A stretch of 64,000 bases of DNA, taken from NCBI GenBank assembly GCA_029990175.1, contig JARKIP010000021.1, forward strand, positions 17,241,501 through 17,305,500, given 5' to 3'. A program made the position numbers and the translations under genes. Every line of letters starts with the position of its first letter. The first letter of the stretch is position 1. A model generated the notes under the pieces. The model saw only the letters and a list, made by a program, of their open reading frames with translations. It did not search any database and had not been told where the DNA came from. Shown in pieces: positions 31,884 through 44,992 of this stretch. This DNA is from Petunia secreta (taxonomy: Eukaryota; Streptophyta; Magnoliopsida; Solanales; Solanaceae).

Positions 31884-34800
31884 TTCTTTTTACAATTAGC
31901 ATAATGTTACACCAAAAATCAATCTTAGTTGTGTCTTCATCCATAATTGACACTCAAAAGTACTTTTGTAATAATATTCAAACATAATTTGTTGCAAAAA
32001 AAAAAAAAAAATCAATTGAGTTGGTCAAACGCAAACTGTGTAGTCTTCAAAAGTACTTATCAGAAAAGTACTTTTGTCAAAAGTACTTTTCAAAATAAGC
32101 AGTTTTTGGCAGCTTGATCAAACTGGCTCTTAGACATGGGTGTTTTAGTTTCAAAGGTGTTGTACATTGTGGACTGATGATTGTACAATGCCTTCTTTGA
32201 TCGTGTTTTTTCTCTTTTCTTTGTTTTGATATGTTTTGCAATAAGAGTATGATATCACAAATGCGGATTGAGGAGGGTGAGGTGTCCGCATACTTTATTC
32301 TACGTCGAGTGAGACAAAAAGACTGCTCTCATAGACACTCAGCTTAGAAAATGAGTTTTTAAAATGGATCTTCATAAAAAAAAATACAAAAAGAAAATAT
32401 ACGATAAAAATACCAAGTTAAAGAAAAATAATTATATCAAAATATTAAGAGCCCGTTTGGGTGAGCTTAAAAATGGCTTATAAGTTCATTAGTAAATATT
32501 TGGTAACTTAAAAATTTATGGGCTTATAAGCGGGAGAATTACACAACTATGACACCTTAGGCAATGGTTTGCCTAACTGACCTTGCTTAAAATTGTTTGC
32601 AAGAATGACCTCCACTAACTTTAAGTAAGTGCTCTTACGGGGGCAGCACTTGACATTTTATAACTTGAAGTGCTAGCCGCGGACAGAAATACCCCTACGA
32701 AAATCTTATATTGAGGTCGGCATCCCGCCATCCCTTTTAAGTAAGTGTCGCCCCCCGTGGTAGCACTTGACCTTTTATCTCTTTCAACATTCTTCCCAGA
32801 TAACTTGAATTACTCCGTTGCAGGCTGCACTTGTCAATCCCTTTTAAGTAAGTGTTGCCCTCGTTGTAGCACTTGACCTTTTATCTCTTTCAACATTCTC
32901 TAGATAACTTGAAGTGCTACCCTCACAAGCAGTACTTGCCCTTTATATTTTTCGAAGAGACAGTTTATACCTTGAAGTGTTGCACCCGTGGTAGCAATTG
33001 TCAATTTATAACTTGAAGTGTTGCCCCCGAGGTCATTTTGCTAAACCATTCACCGTAACCAGGGATAAGGGGGTACACGTAGTGAATTTTTTTGCTTATA
33101 AGCTCTTATGTGCTTAAAAAAAGGGAGAATTACACAACTATGACATCGACGACAATGGTTTGCCTAATTGTCCCCGTTTAAAATAGTTTGCAAGAATGGC
33201 CTCCGCTAACTTTAAGTAAGTACTATCTACGTGGTAGCACATCTCTTTCAACATTCTCCGAGATAACTTGAAGTGCTGCCCCGCGGATGGAAATACCGCT
33301 ACGAAATCTTATATTGACGTTCGCATCCCGCCATGGCGCCACCCCTTTAAGGTGATGTCTCCGTGGTAGCACTTGGCCTTTTATCTCTTTCAACATTCTC
33401 CCAGATAACTTGAAGTGTTGCCCCGCCCTTCAAGATAACTTGAAGTGGTGTCTCAGCAGCATTTGCCTCTTTAATCTCATCACATGTAGCACTTGTCCTT
33501 TATGTTTTCTGAAGAGGCAGCACTTGTCAAGTTATAACTTGAAGTGTTGTCCACGTAGGCAGCACTTGTAAATTTATAACTTGAAGTGATACCCGGAGAC
33601 CATTTTGCTAAAACCATTCTTAAGTGGGGACAAAAATCATAACCAGGAATAAAGAGCTACATGTGCTGAATTTTTTTGTAAAAAAAGTCAAAAGAAATCC
33701 TAACTTCTCAAATATACTGCTTAAAAAAAGCTCACCAAAACGACTCTAAGATAACGAAACAACAATATTAATAGAAGCAAAGAATAAGATAAAATAGAAA
33801 AGTAAGAATATTTTCTTTGACTTTTTTTTTTGGGATATTATTGCATTAAAGTACTCGGCACGTGTGAGTTTGCTCACGTTATCGGTTGCATACCCCTCTA
33901 GATGAGGAAGGTTGAGGTGAATCCTTAACTGATACTTACTAAAATTAATTAATTTACAAAATACAGAATATTGTTAAGACGTGCTCATAGATGAGCATGA
34001 GATGAGTTTAAATTTGAAAAATATGATGAATGAATATTCAAATTGATATTAACTTGATTGGGGTTCAAGTAATGGTGAAAGATTTTCCTTTCTTTGTTGC
34101 AAAATGCATGAATAGATACAAACTTATAAGGAAGGTAGGTATCATATATTTACATTACGACAAAACAACTAAGTAAAGAAAATAAAGTTTTTGCATAGCA
34201 CACATATTTTCTTAGCCAAATCATTGTAATTTGACAATTGTCAAAATTTGTATTCATCACGGCCTTTTGGCCAGTGTCATTCCTTTTTTCTAGAATTTAG
34301 TGACACATAGGTAGAGGTGGTTCGTTTTGGTTGGTTTTTGGTTAAAACCAAAATCAAATCAACTTAATCGGTTTTTTTTAAATTATCAAAATCAAACCAA
34401 ATCAAGTTAAACTAAGAGCATGTTTGGCCAAGTTTGTAGGAATCCAAAAGCGTTTTTCTTTTTTTCTTTTCAAAAATTGCTTAATTTGGAAAATTGAGAT
34501 ATTTGGCCAACTATGTATGTGATAAGCTAGCCAAATATGGCAACTTAAATGCTCTGCGGAGCATGGGCTGTACAACTTTTGAACTATTCTAGTATTAATA
34601 TATTTCCGTATTGTTCAAAAAAAAAGATGTTTGTCCAAGATTTGAGGAAAAAATAAGTATTTTTGAGTTGTAGTAGAAGCTATTTTTCTGATGCGGGCAA
34701 GAAGTTAGAAAAAGTAGTAATTTTTTCCTAAAAGCAGAAACAGAAGCAGTTTTTAATTTCTTTCGTTACAAAGATATCCTTGTGAAAAATATTTATATAC

Positions 34801-35337
34801 CAAATTACGTACCCATATTTATTTAAACTATGATTATCAACTATAAATAGTACCTTATTATCTTTTCTTGTCCATGCTTTTAATTGAATACTCAAAAATA
34901 CTTTGTGAAAAGTTTGGCCAAATACAAATTGCTACTTAACTATTGACAAAAGTTCTTATCCAATAAGTTGACCAAACACAAAATACTACTTTTACGAAAA
35001 ATACTTTTGATAAAAGCACTTTTCAAATACTCCCTTCATCCCAAAATGAGTGTCTACCTTTCCTTTTTAGTCTATCCCAAAAAGGGTGTCTCTTTCCATA
35101 TTTGGTAACTCTTTAATTTCAAGATTTGTTTTGGACCACAAGATTTAAACATACTGGCCCACATTACATACAATTTTAATTTTAAACTACAGAATTCAAA
35201 AGTCTTCCCTATTTTCTTAATCTCCGAGCCAAGTCAAACCCAGACACTCATTTTGGGACGGAGGGAATAAGCAGTTTTTAGAAGCTTGGCTAAACAGGCT
35301 CTAAAACCATCGGTTTGGTTTTGATTTAGTTCGATTA
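31884..35337. mobile_element. MITE-rich block, copy 2
   Basis: Same order as 15734-19205: hAT-MITE-like remnant, the hAT-like MITE with its two nested 9-bp-TSD elements (32532-33094, 33124-33678), a plain stretch, then the nested complex with a Stowaway at 35030-35267. One A-run is shorter (34617-34625) than in copy 1. No gene. Confidence 0.7.
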
Positions 35338-35471
35338 ATCATTTTTTTTACAAATAAAATCACAACGAAAAGAATTGCGATTGATGTTGGCGAAGTTCGT
35401 GACGCAAGTGGATATGAGAAAGAGAGAGTCGGAGAAGAGGAGTTGATTGAAGATTTATGAACTTGTTGCAA

Positions 35472-37365
35472 AATCACTCCCGCATCCAACCATTTAATAA
35501 TCTTCTTTTTCACCACTTCTTGCATATGGGGATTCAATTGTCTTTGATGCTCAACTGACGGTTTGCAATCTTCTTCAATTAAGATCTTATGAGTACACAC
35601 TCCCGGATCAATTCCTCTTATGTCCACAAGAGTCCAAGCAATCGCCTTAATCCTCTGCTTCACCACTTCAACAAGTTGGTCTTCTTGACCTTTGGTTAGG
35701 TGGGAAGTTATGATTATAAGAAGAGTGGAGTTTGGGCCTAGGAATGTGTATCATAGGTGAGATAGAAGGACTTTAAGTTTAAGAATGGGTGGTTCTTCAA
35801 TGGATGGCTTTGTGGGTGGAGTATTTCGGTTTTCAAGATCTAGGGAAAGTTTCTTTTAGTTACGTATGGTCTAAAACCCAATCCCGTCAATGCTTTCACA
35901 CACTCCGCTACACTCTCTTCATTATCCATATCCATGTTCCGAATCGTCACGGCTAACTCATCCACTTGACTCACAAGACATTCTCCTTCTCCACTAATGC
36001 ATCAACCACCATGTCAACATATGAACAAGTAGCTTCCTCCTCCATATGTTGCTTTAAGGATTTGCACACATGGAAAACTACTTTTTCTCCATTGAATTGA
36101 AAAGTAAGCTCACCTCTTTCGACATTGCACAATGCTCTCCCGGTTGCAAGAAATGGACGCCCAAGAATAATGGGGAAATCAAAGTCCACCGGGCAATCAA
36201 GTATCACAAAATCTGCCGAAAAAACAAACTTGTCAACTTTCATGTTAACATCCTCAATAATTCCAATTGGTTTCTTCATGTAACGGTACTCTATTTACAA
36301 GTTCATAGTTGTTGCTTTTATGACTTCATTTGTAGTCAAAGTCTTGTACACCGCATATGGCATCAAGCTGATGCTTTCTCCAAGATCACATAAGGCTTTG
36401 GGAAATTGTATTCCTCCAATGGTGCAAAGGAATTGTGAAGGCTGGAGTCCTCCATCTTTCGAGCGATATGCTTAGACACAATAGAACTACATTGATGAGT
36501 CACCTTGATTGTTTCAAAATCTCTATTGATATTCTTTGTCACAAGTTCTTTCATGAATTTAGCAATATTCAGCATTTGGCCCAATGCATCAACCAATGGA
36601 AGGTTAATAGAAGTTGTTGTTATTTCTCCCAAATCTTCTTTGCATGAGAAGTTTGTCTTTGTTTAGCACTCTTTGTGGGAAAGGAAGTGGAATTTTAGGA
36701 ATGGAGCTTGGACTGGGAGGATTTTGTTTGGGTGGTGGAGTTTTCTTTGGTTTGGCTTTTTGGGTATTAGTGACTTCGGGACTAGGATCTTGAGGGATTG
36801 CCTCATCAATTTTCTCATGGGTTGGAATATCAATGCCCACATCACTAGCTTCACCTTTATTCAACTCACCACCAATGTTATCATCACGAACTTCCGCATC
36901 TACCCCATCATCAACTTATTGGCCTTGAGATCATCCTATGTCTTTCCACTCCGTGTTGTAATTGTCATCACTTGATCTTTGCCATTTATTTTAGGATTCA
37001 CCACCATGTCACTTTGTAGTGCTCCTTGAGGTCTTTGGTTTACTTGATGAGATAGGTCACTCATTTGAGATTCAAGAGCCTTGATGGAAGTGTTATGGGA
37101 AGTGACCGATTGCTTGATATCTTTGATATCCCCATCCTTGCTGATTTTTTAGAACCTTATTCATCAATTCTTCCAACTTCGATGGGCTCATTTATTCATG
37201 TTCATTTTGCTTATATGGGGCACTTGGCACATATAGTTGAGAGGCACCAAGTGATCTCCCTTCTTGAGTGTTACCCCAATTTTGTCTTCCTCGATCTTGC
37301 CTCTATTGGCCTTGTTGATATGGTCTTTGGTAACCTCCTTGATCATAGCTCTGTTGACCTTGGTA
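35472..37365 (-). pseudogene. Ty3/gypsy fragment, copy 2
   Basis: As copy 1 but with an extra 1-bp loss near 36427 (run of A in gtgcaaagg) that shifts the frame just before the protease motif, so CDLGES is no longer in frame with the upstream part. A further change gives VILDC instead of VTLDC in the protease region. Confidence 0.8.
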
Positions 37366-37974
37366 CACTACTAAAAATCAGGGCTTTTCCGACCGCCCAT
37401 CCGGTCGGACAACGGTCGGCTAGGCGACCGTTGTCCGACCAAACAAGGCGGTCGGCTAAATAGTCGTCGCCCACAGCTTTCCGACCGCCGCGGTCGGACA
37501 TCGGACTGAAATTCGGTCGGACAACGGTCGCCTACTTTCATAGGTGGAAAAAATAATGTTGAACTAGGCGACCGACGCGGTGGGAGATTGCAGAAAAACT
37601 GGGAAACTGGGCGACCGCGGTGGTGGGCTAGGGGACCGCGTCGGTGGGCCAGGCGACCGACGCGGTGGGAAATTGCTTATTTCTGGGTAATGAATTAACC
37701 AGATTTCTGACCGATTTTGGACCGCTGCGGTCGGTCGGCAGTGTAATACCTGCAATAAAAAACCTGCAATTAGAGCTACACCACCTGTAAAAAACAGAAA
37801 AAATAGCACCCAGAAGAAAATTAGGCTTCTCAAGCCTTAATAATAGTCTAAACAAGGCTTATTGCCTTTAAATTGAAAGTTTAACAATTTACATAACATA
37901 TTCAATCCGAATAGTGATTCAAACAAGTTAATACATGTCTAAAACAAGTCTAAGACATCAACAATCCATTATTA

Positions 37975-39744
37975 CTACTCCGTTGCCTTAGAACTAGACT
38001 CAGAACCCGACTCAGAGCTGTATTGACGTTTGCTCTTGCCTTTCCCCCGGCTTTTGCTCTTGCTCTTGCCCTGGCCCTTCTTTCCCTTGTCCGCACCACC
38101 ACACATAATGTTCTGCATCATTTCCCGCATGGCTCTCATATTTTCTTCATTGCGCAAACGTTCTTCTTCACTCTTTTTCTTAAGCTCTTCGATTTCATTG
38201 CGCAAAGCGGCTTCCACCGAGGGATTAATTGAACTAGCAGGAGGAGTGTAATTGCCAAACAAACCTAGATTTAGACGTTCTGAGGCATACTGCGATCCAA
38301 GGCCGTAAGCACTTCCCTTCTTTACTCCGCCATTCACCTCCAACCATAGTGCGGTTTCCTCTCCTAGTGTCATTTGAGCTGGGGTACTGCTACCACACTC
38401 GGATGCCTGAGTCGACATCCTTTCTTCATAGACCGCCGTAGCCTTTTCCTGAAAAAAAATTAATAACAAGAATTAGATTGACAAATATTGACGGATTTAA
38501 TAACTTTAAAAGATTGAATTTAATAACTTACATATAGCTCTTTAGCGCGGTCTTCGACCCACACTTCCTCTCCTTTTTTGTTTCTGTATATATGCCTCTT
38601 CTTAGAGATTTCAGGCACACGAACTGGCCGCCCTTCTTGCCTTTCCTACAAAATTAAAAAGATGACAAGTTAGATAGAAAATTAATGTGAGTTACATAAA
38701 TAATACATACAATTAATTAATAAATTACCAATATCATCCGCTGAGTCGCTGCGCTAACCGAACCCCCGGTGTGCAGCGATCCACCCCTTTCGGAGGCTCG
38801 TGCAACTTTTCCTTGGGCGCTCTTCTTCTTAAATTCATCTCTATCCCAATATTGTAGAAGTTGTGCCCAAACGTGATCGTATATCCACTCGGGCTTCTTT
38901 CCTTTGGCCCGACAATCATACATGTTACCTTTCACTCTATCTGCACATTTTCCAAGGAAATTATTTCGGGCAATGCTATCAAATGCAGGATGCCATTTAC
39001 ACTTTGTCTGAAATAATTTTTGAATATTAGATTTCTAAACAAGTGACACTTAACTAAATTATTAAAAAATAAAATATAGTTATTACCTGAAAATTGTCAA
39101 ACATGCTCAGCTTTACATGGAAAGGTACCTTACCCCAGGATGGCCATGGCTCAGTCCATCTAGATTTAATGCATCTGGTGATTATGGGAGTAGCCACCAT
39201 CGAGGGACTAAAACTAGATAAAAATTTCTAGTTAAAATAAATATACTAAAAAATTAAACTTCATAGTAGAATTAAATACTTAAAAAATAACAAAAAATAA
39301 TACTTACCCACGACTACCCTCAGGATAAAGCCTCACCCTCCCGTCATCATCATATGATCCTGCAGGACCAATGTAATAAGGCGAGCTCGGATCATAATAT
39401 CGTATAGTAGGTGGTACCAAAGCGTCCACCGAGCTCGGATCAGAAGGTGGCAAAGTAGATCCAGAAGGAGTAGATGATTAAGGGGATGGTGACGGACTAG
39501 AAGATGGCTGAGGCATGGATGATGATGAACCGATGCCATAAGGACGAACGACATAACCAGGCGATGCAGGAAAGGGCATGCCAGGGGGAAAGGCAGGAGG
39601 AGGAGTGAAAAAACCTGGAGCATATGCAGACGGAGGATGTGTAGAAAGCATATGAGGTACATGTCCAGGAGGAGTAGTATGACCTGAAGCAGGCGAGGTA
39701 CTTTGAACCTTTCTTTTCCTCCTAGCCTTCTCCGAAGATGACAT
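37975..39744 (-). pseudogene. CACTA TNPA-like protein gene, copy 2
   Basis: Same exon layout as 21829-23598: exon 1 from the ATG at 39744, an MVATPIITRCIKSRW exon near 39200-39090, a KGNMYDCRAKGKKPEW exon near 39006-38727, an ERQEGRPVRVPEISKK exon near 38648-38532 and the last exon 38451-37975. The same TAA interrupts exon 1 (39478-39480). Splicing around it would be needed for a full protein. It lies downstream of the transposase gene with only about 165 bp between them. Confidence 0.75.
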
Positions 39745-39909
39745 ATCTATAAAATAAGCACAATAAATTAGCACGATATAATCAAATTATAAGTTTTTAT
39801 GGAATACATTTCTAAAGTAGTGCAAATAATTGTAGTAAAGTAAAAACAACAAACTACGAACATGTCAATCATCATCATTCGCGTTAAGGTCATCGGCTAT
39901 TTCCTCTTC

Positions 39910-42900
39910 CTAGCTCGTCTCATCGCTGTCAATAAATTCTTCCTCACTTGTTTCAACGTCATCCATATATTCATCCTCCTCGTTTGCCCTAGATGTTCCT
40001 TCTCCAAAATTAGTCGTGTTTTTTCTACGTCTAACCACCGATTCATCAAACTGTTCATAGATGCCTTCACTATGTTGCAACTGGTCGGCTAATTCAGTAG
40101 ATACCTCATTTTGATATGCAACATCTAATACATCATCTACTTCCACTCTTCCCACCGGCTTGCCTTTTAGAACAGCCCACCAATTAGCCTTGGTTTTGGA
40201 TTTGGCTTTGGCTTTGTTCGTTGTCGGTGGATAAGGAACGTACCACACTTGCTTCACATTCTGGGCAATGATGAAAGGATCATAATGTTCATATGACCTT
40301 TTGTGATTAACTTCAACTATTTTAGAACATGGGTCTACCCTCGTACCCTTTGGACTCGGATCAAACCACTTGCAACGAAAAAGCACCAATCTTTTACGAG
40401 GCCAACCTACTGTAAACTCTATTTCTAAAATCTCCTCAATCACACCATAGTAATCAAAGTCTACATCCTGGTCACTAGTACCACCTTTCACACACACACC
40501 GCTGTTGTTTGTTTTCTTCCCCAAGGACCATTCTCTAGTATGGAACTTGTACCCATTAACAAAGTACTTAGACATCCTCTTGTATTTATAATAAGGCCCG
40601 TGAGATATATCATGCAACAATGGAAAGTTTATGCCATTGTCTGGATTGAGTACCTATATAAAGTTCAAGATAGTTGTACATATTAAACCAACATATATAT
40701 ATTTATAAATATATATACCAAAAAACTTATGTATTTGTTTATATAGTGCTTACAAATTCTCTAAACCAATCTGAAAATTGTTCATAAACAGCAGAGGCGT
40801 CAAATTATCTAACAAAGTGACTGGATGATGCGTCAAAAAATCTCATTAGTTAGATTACTGATACAACTTGAATGTTAGGTTTTAATGTAAAAAGAAGCAT
40901 ACTTGTAAAAAGGCGTGACATCGGGATAATTCAACAAAACATGAGTTGTAGCTGCTTTTCTGTCCCGGTCATTGAACTTGCATACTTCGGTCATTAACTT
41001 TCCTCTACCAGGTTGATTGAATATAGAAAATGGTGGATAATTCGGATCATTGTTGTCTCCATCATCATGTCGATCCGGCCTATTTCGCAAACATGGCACA
41101 TTTTGATCGAAATAATACGAACAAAAATGAGAAGTTTCTCTAGCCAGGTATGCCTCACATATGGACCCCTCAATTTGGTTCCTGTTTTTCACGTCCCGCT
41201 TACACTTGCCAATAATTCTGCATATTACATTATATTAATTAATCTACTTGAGATGAATTAAAAAAATGAGTTAAGGACTAATTTAAGAGACCTTACCTCT
41301 CAAAAGGATACATCCATCTACAGTGCACCGGGCCTCCCAATAGTGTCTCTTCCGCGAGGTGAATTGGAAGATGCTCCATTACATTAAAGAAACCAGGGGG
41401 AAAGATTTTTGTCAACTTAGTCGCGACAACAGGAAAGTTACTTTCCAACGACTTAAGATTCTCTTCCCTCAATATCTTAGAACACAGCTCCTTAAAAAAT
41501 AGGCTCGTCTCTGTAAGTGGTTTCCAAACTTTATCACGCAAGCCATTGAATGCAATTGGGAGCAAGTTTTCCATGAAGATGTGACAATCGTGGCTTTTCA
41601 TGTGAGTCAATTTTCCTTCTGTCATATCAACACACCTTTCTAAGTTTGAAGCATATCCATCAGGCATCCTCAAATTCTTGACCCAATCACAAATCATTCT
41701 TCTCTCATCCAATCCGAATGTGTAACTGGCCTTGGGAAGCCAAATCGTGTTGCCAACTTGAGATAAGTGTAACTCAGGTCGCCTACAAAGTTCCTCAAGG
41801 TCCAACCTGGCCTTCACATTATCCTTTGTCTTGTTTCTGACATCCATCACAGTATTAAAGAGAGCCTCGAAAATTTTTTTCTCAATATGCATGGGATCCA
41901 GGTTATGTCGAAGAAGATTATCCTTCCAATAAGGCAACTCCCAAAAAATACTTTGTTTAGTCCAATTATGATCAATACCATAGCCAGGTGTTTTAGATGG
42001 CCGTTGGTCAGTTACCTTAGGATACGCCTTAACCCTATCCCATATTTCTCCTCCTGACAACCTTCGCGGAGGCTCATCAAAATCAACCTGATTCTTCATA
42101 AAAGCATTACTGTTATTCCTTAACGTATGATCCATTGGCAAGAATCGACGGCAACAGTCGAACCATGTAATCTTACCACCATTTTTCAAAGTGAATGCTC
42201 TTGTATCTTCCATACAATAAGGGCAAGCGAGCTTACCAGCAGTGGACCACCCAGACAACATTCCATAAGCTGGAAAGTCATTTATAGTCCACATCAAAGA
42301 AGTATGCAGTTGAAAGTTCTGTTTCATTGATATATCATATGTTTCCACACCTTCATACCACAATAACTTTAACTCATCAATCAAAGGCTGCAAAAATACA
42401 TCAATCGAGGCTTTCGGGTTATGTGGCCCTGGGATAATGCAATTCAAAAACAGATAAGGACTAGTCATGCACATTTCGGGCGGAAGATTGTACGGCGTGA
42501 CAAATACGGGCCAACAAGAATAAGGTGTAGACGAGACATCAAAAGGAGTGAACCCATCTGAACATAGACCCAACCTTATGTTTCTTGGTTCACTAGCAAA
42601 TGCCGGATACACCTGATCAAAATGTTTCCATGCCTGACCATCTGACGGATGGCTTAGAATGCCTGGCTGTTTCGTACGATCATGGTGCCATCTCATATGA
42701 GGAGCAGAGCTCATCAACGCATACAACCTCTTTAACCTAGGTATAAGGGGTAAGTAATGCATCGACTTAATAGGTATCGGCTTCTTTTTAGGGTTTAAAA
42801 CCGGCTTGTAACGAGGCTCCTCACAAAATTTACATTTATCTAATTTTGCATCATCCTTATAAAACAACATGCAACCGTTGACACAACAATGAATTCTCTG

Positions 42901-43587
42901 GGCAGAAAGACCTAACGTGGAAACCAACTTCTTAGTGTGGTAATAATTAGTTGGTAATGCCATGTTAGTCGGATTGAGATCATTCATAAGGTCAATGATG
43001 GAATCCATGGATGCTTGACATATACTAAAATCAGATTTAATACTTAACAATCTAACAGCAACTGACAACTTGGAATGCACTAAGCCTTCGTACAATGGAC
43101 GACTAGCTTCCTCCAACCGTTTATAGAAGAGTTTTGCCTCATCATTAGGAATGTGCTCAACATTTGGTTGCGATGTACCCGGTTGGGATGGCTCCTCTGG
43201 GTACATTCCAAAAGCATCATTAACCATATCGTTCATTCGATAATTATCAAGATCATCCTCGTTTGAGATCGAACCACTCCCACCGACATAAGTATTTTGA
43301 AAATAAACATCACCCCCCACATCCCTAGACTCTCCATGATAAACCCAAACAAAATAATCTGGCATAAAACCCTTCCTAGAAAGATGCATTTCAACATCTT
43401 CCAAATTTTTTCCTTTTATGCACTTGCAGTCCAGACAAGGATACTTAATCTGGCCCCACCGTATAAAATCATCAAGTGTTTTCGCCTTTTCAATAAAATC
43501 TTCAACACCTACTGCAAATTCTGCCCTCATCCCCCGCCGGCCGGGATTATTTCTATTATATATCCAACTACGACTTTCATTAACCAT
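39910..43587 (-). CDS. CACTA transposase (TNPD/TNP2-like), multi-exon
   Basis: ATG at 43587. Exon 1 (43587-41297, 764 codons open): residues 5-85 Transpos_assoc (SRSWIYNRN, FIRWGQIKYPCLDCKC); a Cys-rich motif at 234-255; residues about 285-560 Transposase_21 (MRWHHD, DGQAWKHFD, RNIRLGLCSDGFTPFD, YSCWPVFVTPYNLPP, GWSTAGKLACPYC); DUF4218 from about 690 (FFNVMEHLPIHLAEETLLGG, VHCRWMYPFER). A 79-bp GT-AG intron (41218-41296) joins RIIGKCKRDVKNRNQIEGSI (exon 2, 41217-40913). The last exon (40653-39910) is DUF4216 with an acidic end. The small exon near 40807-40757 (VYEQFSDWFREF) has a TAA just before it, so splicing there is uncertain. It would cut and move CACTA ends in the nucleus. The core looks intact. 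Confidence 0.82.
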
Positions 43588-44640
43588 ATCTACACAAAAA
43601 TTACACGCTTGAGATGCATATTAAATTGCAAATATTTAAACAAACATTTCTTTGATACACTATCAATTTTCTTTAGATTAAGTAATTGTATAATTTTCTA
43701 AGTCAATTACTTTTATATTACTAACTAATTTGTTCTCTAAGATTATCATTTAGTAATTAATAACACTTCTCATTTGCAACTTATATCTATTTATTCAAAA
43801 TGATAAAACTATTTACTTATCTATACTTAGTTGGAGTAATTTAAAACTATTTGCAAACTATTCAACTTAAATTTTTGAATTCAAGTTATAGGCCTAATAC
43901 ACCAAACTACTAGACTAGAGCATGTATAACTATTATACCTAGTTCCTATTATGTCTTTGTTGCTCACCACTTATTTGATGAAATGCCTCAAAGAATCTAA
44001 CTACCAAACTACACTATACACCAACAATTCTTTCTCAAAGCAATACAACAACAACAACAACACTAGTACACACCATTAACAACATTCAACAACAACAACA
44101 ACACTACTAAAGGAACTCATCAACAACATTGATCAACAACAACCCATTCAAAGTGTACTCTTCTCAATGGAACACCAACTTTTTCACTACAACAACCCAT
44201 TCAAAGTGTTACTTTCCAATTTATCATCTTCTAAATGTGCATTCAATAACCCAATCATTTTTTTAACAACACCCACTTTTCCAATCAACCTAATTTTTAC
44301 AATACCAACTAAAATGTCAAACTAGCTTAAACATTTCCCAAACCAAACAACAACACTATGTAACCTAGTGCACAACCAAATAGCAACTACTATGTCATGG
44401 ATTAATTTCATGAGCTAGAATTCAAAAATAGGAAAAAATTAAAAAAACGAGCTGAAATTAAATTAAAAAAAAAAGGTGTTTCACCAAAAAACTCACCTCA
44501 AGGGACGGTTTTGTACTCCACCACCACTGATTTACTAATCCCCAACTTTGATAGATGGAAGAACTACAAAAAAATAGATAAAAAAGTTAGGGTTTTCGGA
44601 TTTGGAGAAAATAGGAAGAAAACTATGAAAATTAAACTTA
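43588..44640 (-). promoter_or_regulatory. 5' region of the CACTA transposase
   Basis: An acceptor-like tttgtgtag directly precedes the ATG, and a donor-like ctcacctcaaggg (GAG|GTGAGT on minus) lies at about 44493, so a 5'UTR intron of about 900 bp is likely. The sequence between is A/T-rich with caacaacaac-type microsatellites at about 44044-44160. A short 5'UTR-like stretch with an aaccctaac word lies at 44560-44640. Small open frames on + in this region are chance. Confidence 0.45.
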
Positions 44641-44992
44641 AATTTCTTCCTGTCTTCTGCCTCTCAGGTTCGATGGGTTACCCATCAAACGACAGAATTG
44701 CACAACTTCTTCGCCGATCTTCAGAGCCTGCTGTGAGCACCAGCGGGCAGCCGATGACTCTGTGGAACCGATTGATTTTAGCCTATGGTTCGCTGGTCTG
44801 CCTTTTCACTTTGGTGGCTTGTCTTGAGCTCTTGGACTCTCATCTCTCTGGAAGGTGGCTTCATCCATTCAGCCCTTTATTCGGCGCGGAGCCAATCAAG
44901 TTCTGCTGCTGCCTTGTTTCCATGTCTTCAACTCATAGCCAATTTTTCTTGTATTTTGCTCTTTCTTCTTTTCTTTTGGCTTTGTAACAATT
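44641..44992 (+). other. Unassigned G+C-richer stretch before P2
   Basis: More G+C-rich than its neighbours, with an open frame on + (44511-44987) that includes a hydrophobic run (LILAYGSLVCLFTLVACLEL). No family is recognised. It might be lost CACTA 5' DNA, or the part of P that lies outside the left edge of the window before base 1. The window alone cannot tell. Confidence 0.3.

Larger units (their letters stand above)
24662..40808. repeat. Duplicated segment Q, copy 2
   Basis: Near-identical direct copy of 8519-24661. The joint 24660-24664 (left CACTA, right B3-1) shares only TC with both parents, so an end-joining tandem duplication of about 16.1 kb is the simplest reading. Unlike copy 1, this copy runs on into R (40809 onward) and so keeps the full CACTA transposase gene. 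Motif modules, TATA boxes, MITEs and 3' flanks of copy 1 are all repeated at an offset of 16143-16150. Confidence 0.92.
37366..44640 (-). mobile_element. CACTA (En/Spm) element, long copy; right terminus not found
   Basis: Begins with CACTACTAAAAATCAGGGC at 37366 within the gypsy gag region and holds both element genes on the minus strand (TNPA-like 37975-39744; transposase 39910-43587). I searched the right side for the inverted terminus (...TAGTAGTG) and for ccgaccg subterminal words and found neither before P2 starts at 44993. The right end has therefore been lost, probably at the R/P2 joint. The end coordinate is approximate. Confidence 0.8.

Noticed and set aside
44511..44987. 158-codon open frame with a hydrophobic segment
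   Set aside because: No recognised family, no second copy to compare, and it crosses the probable CACTA 5' region. Kept only as unassigned DNA.
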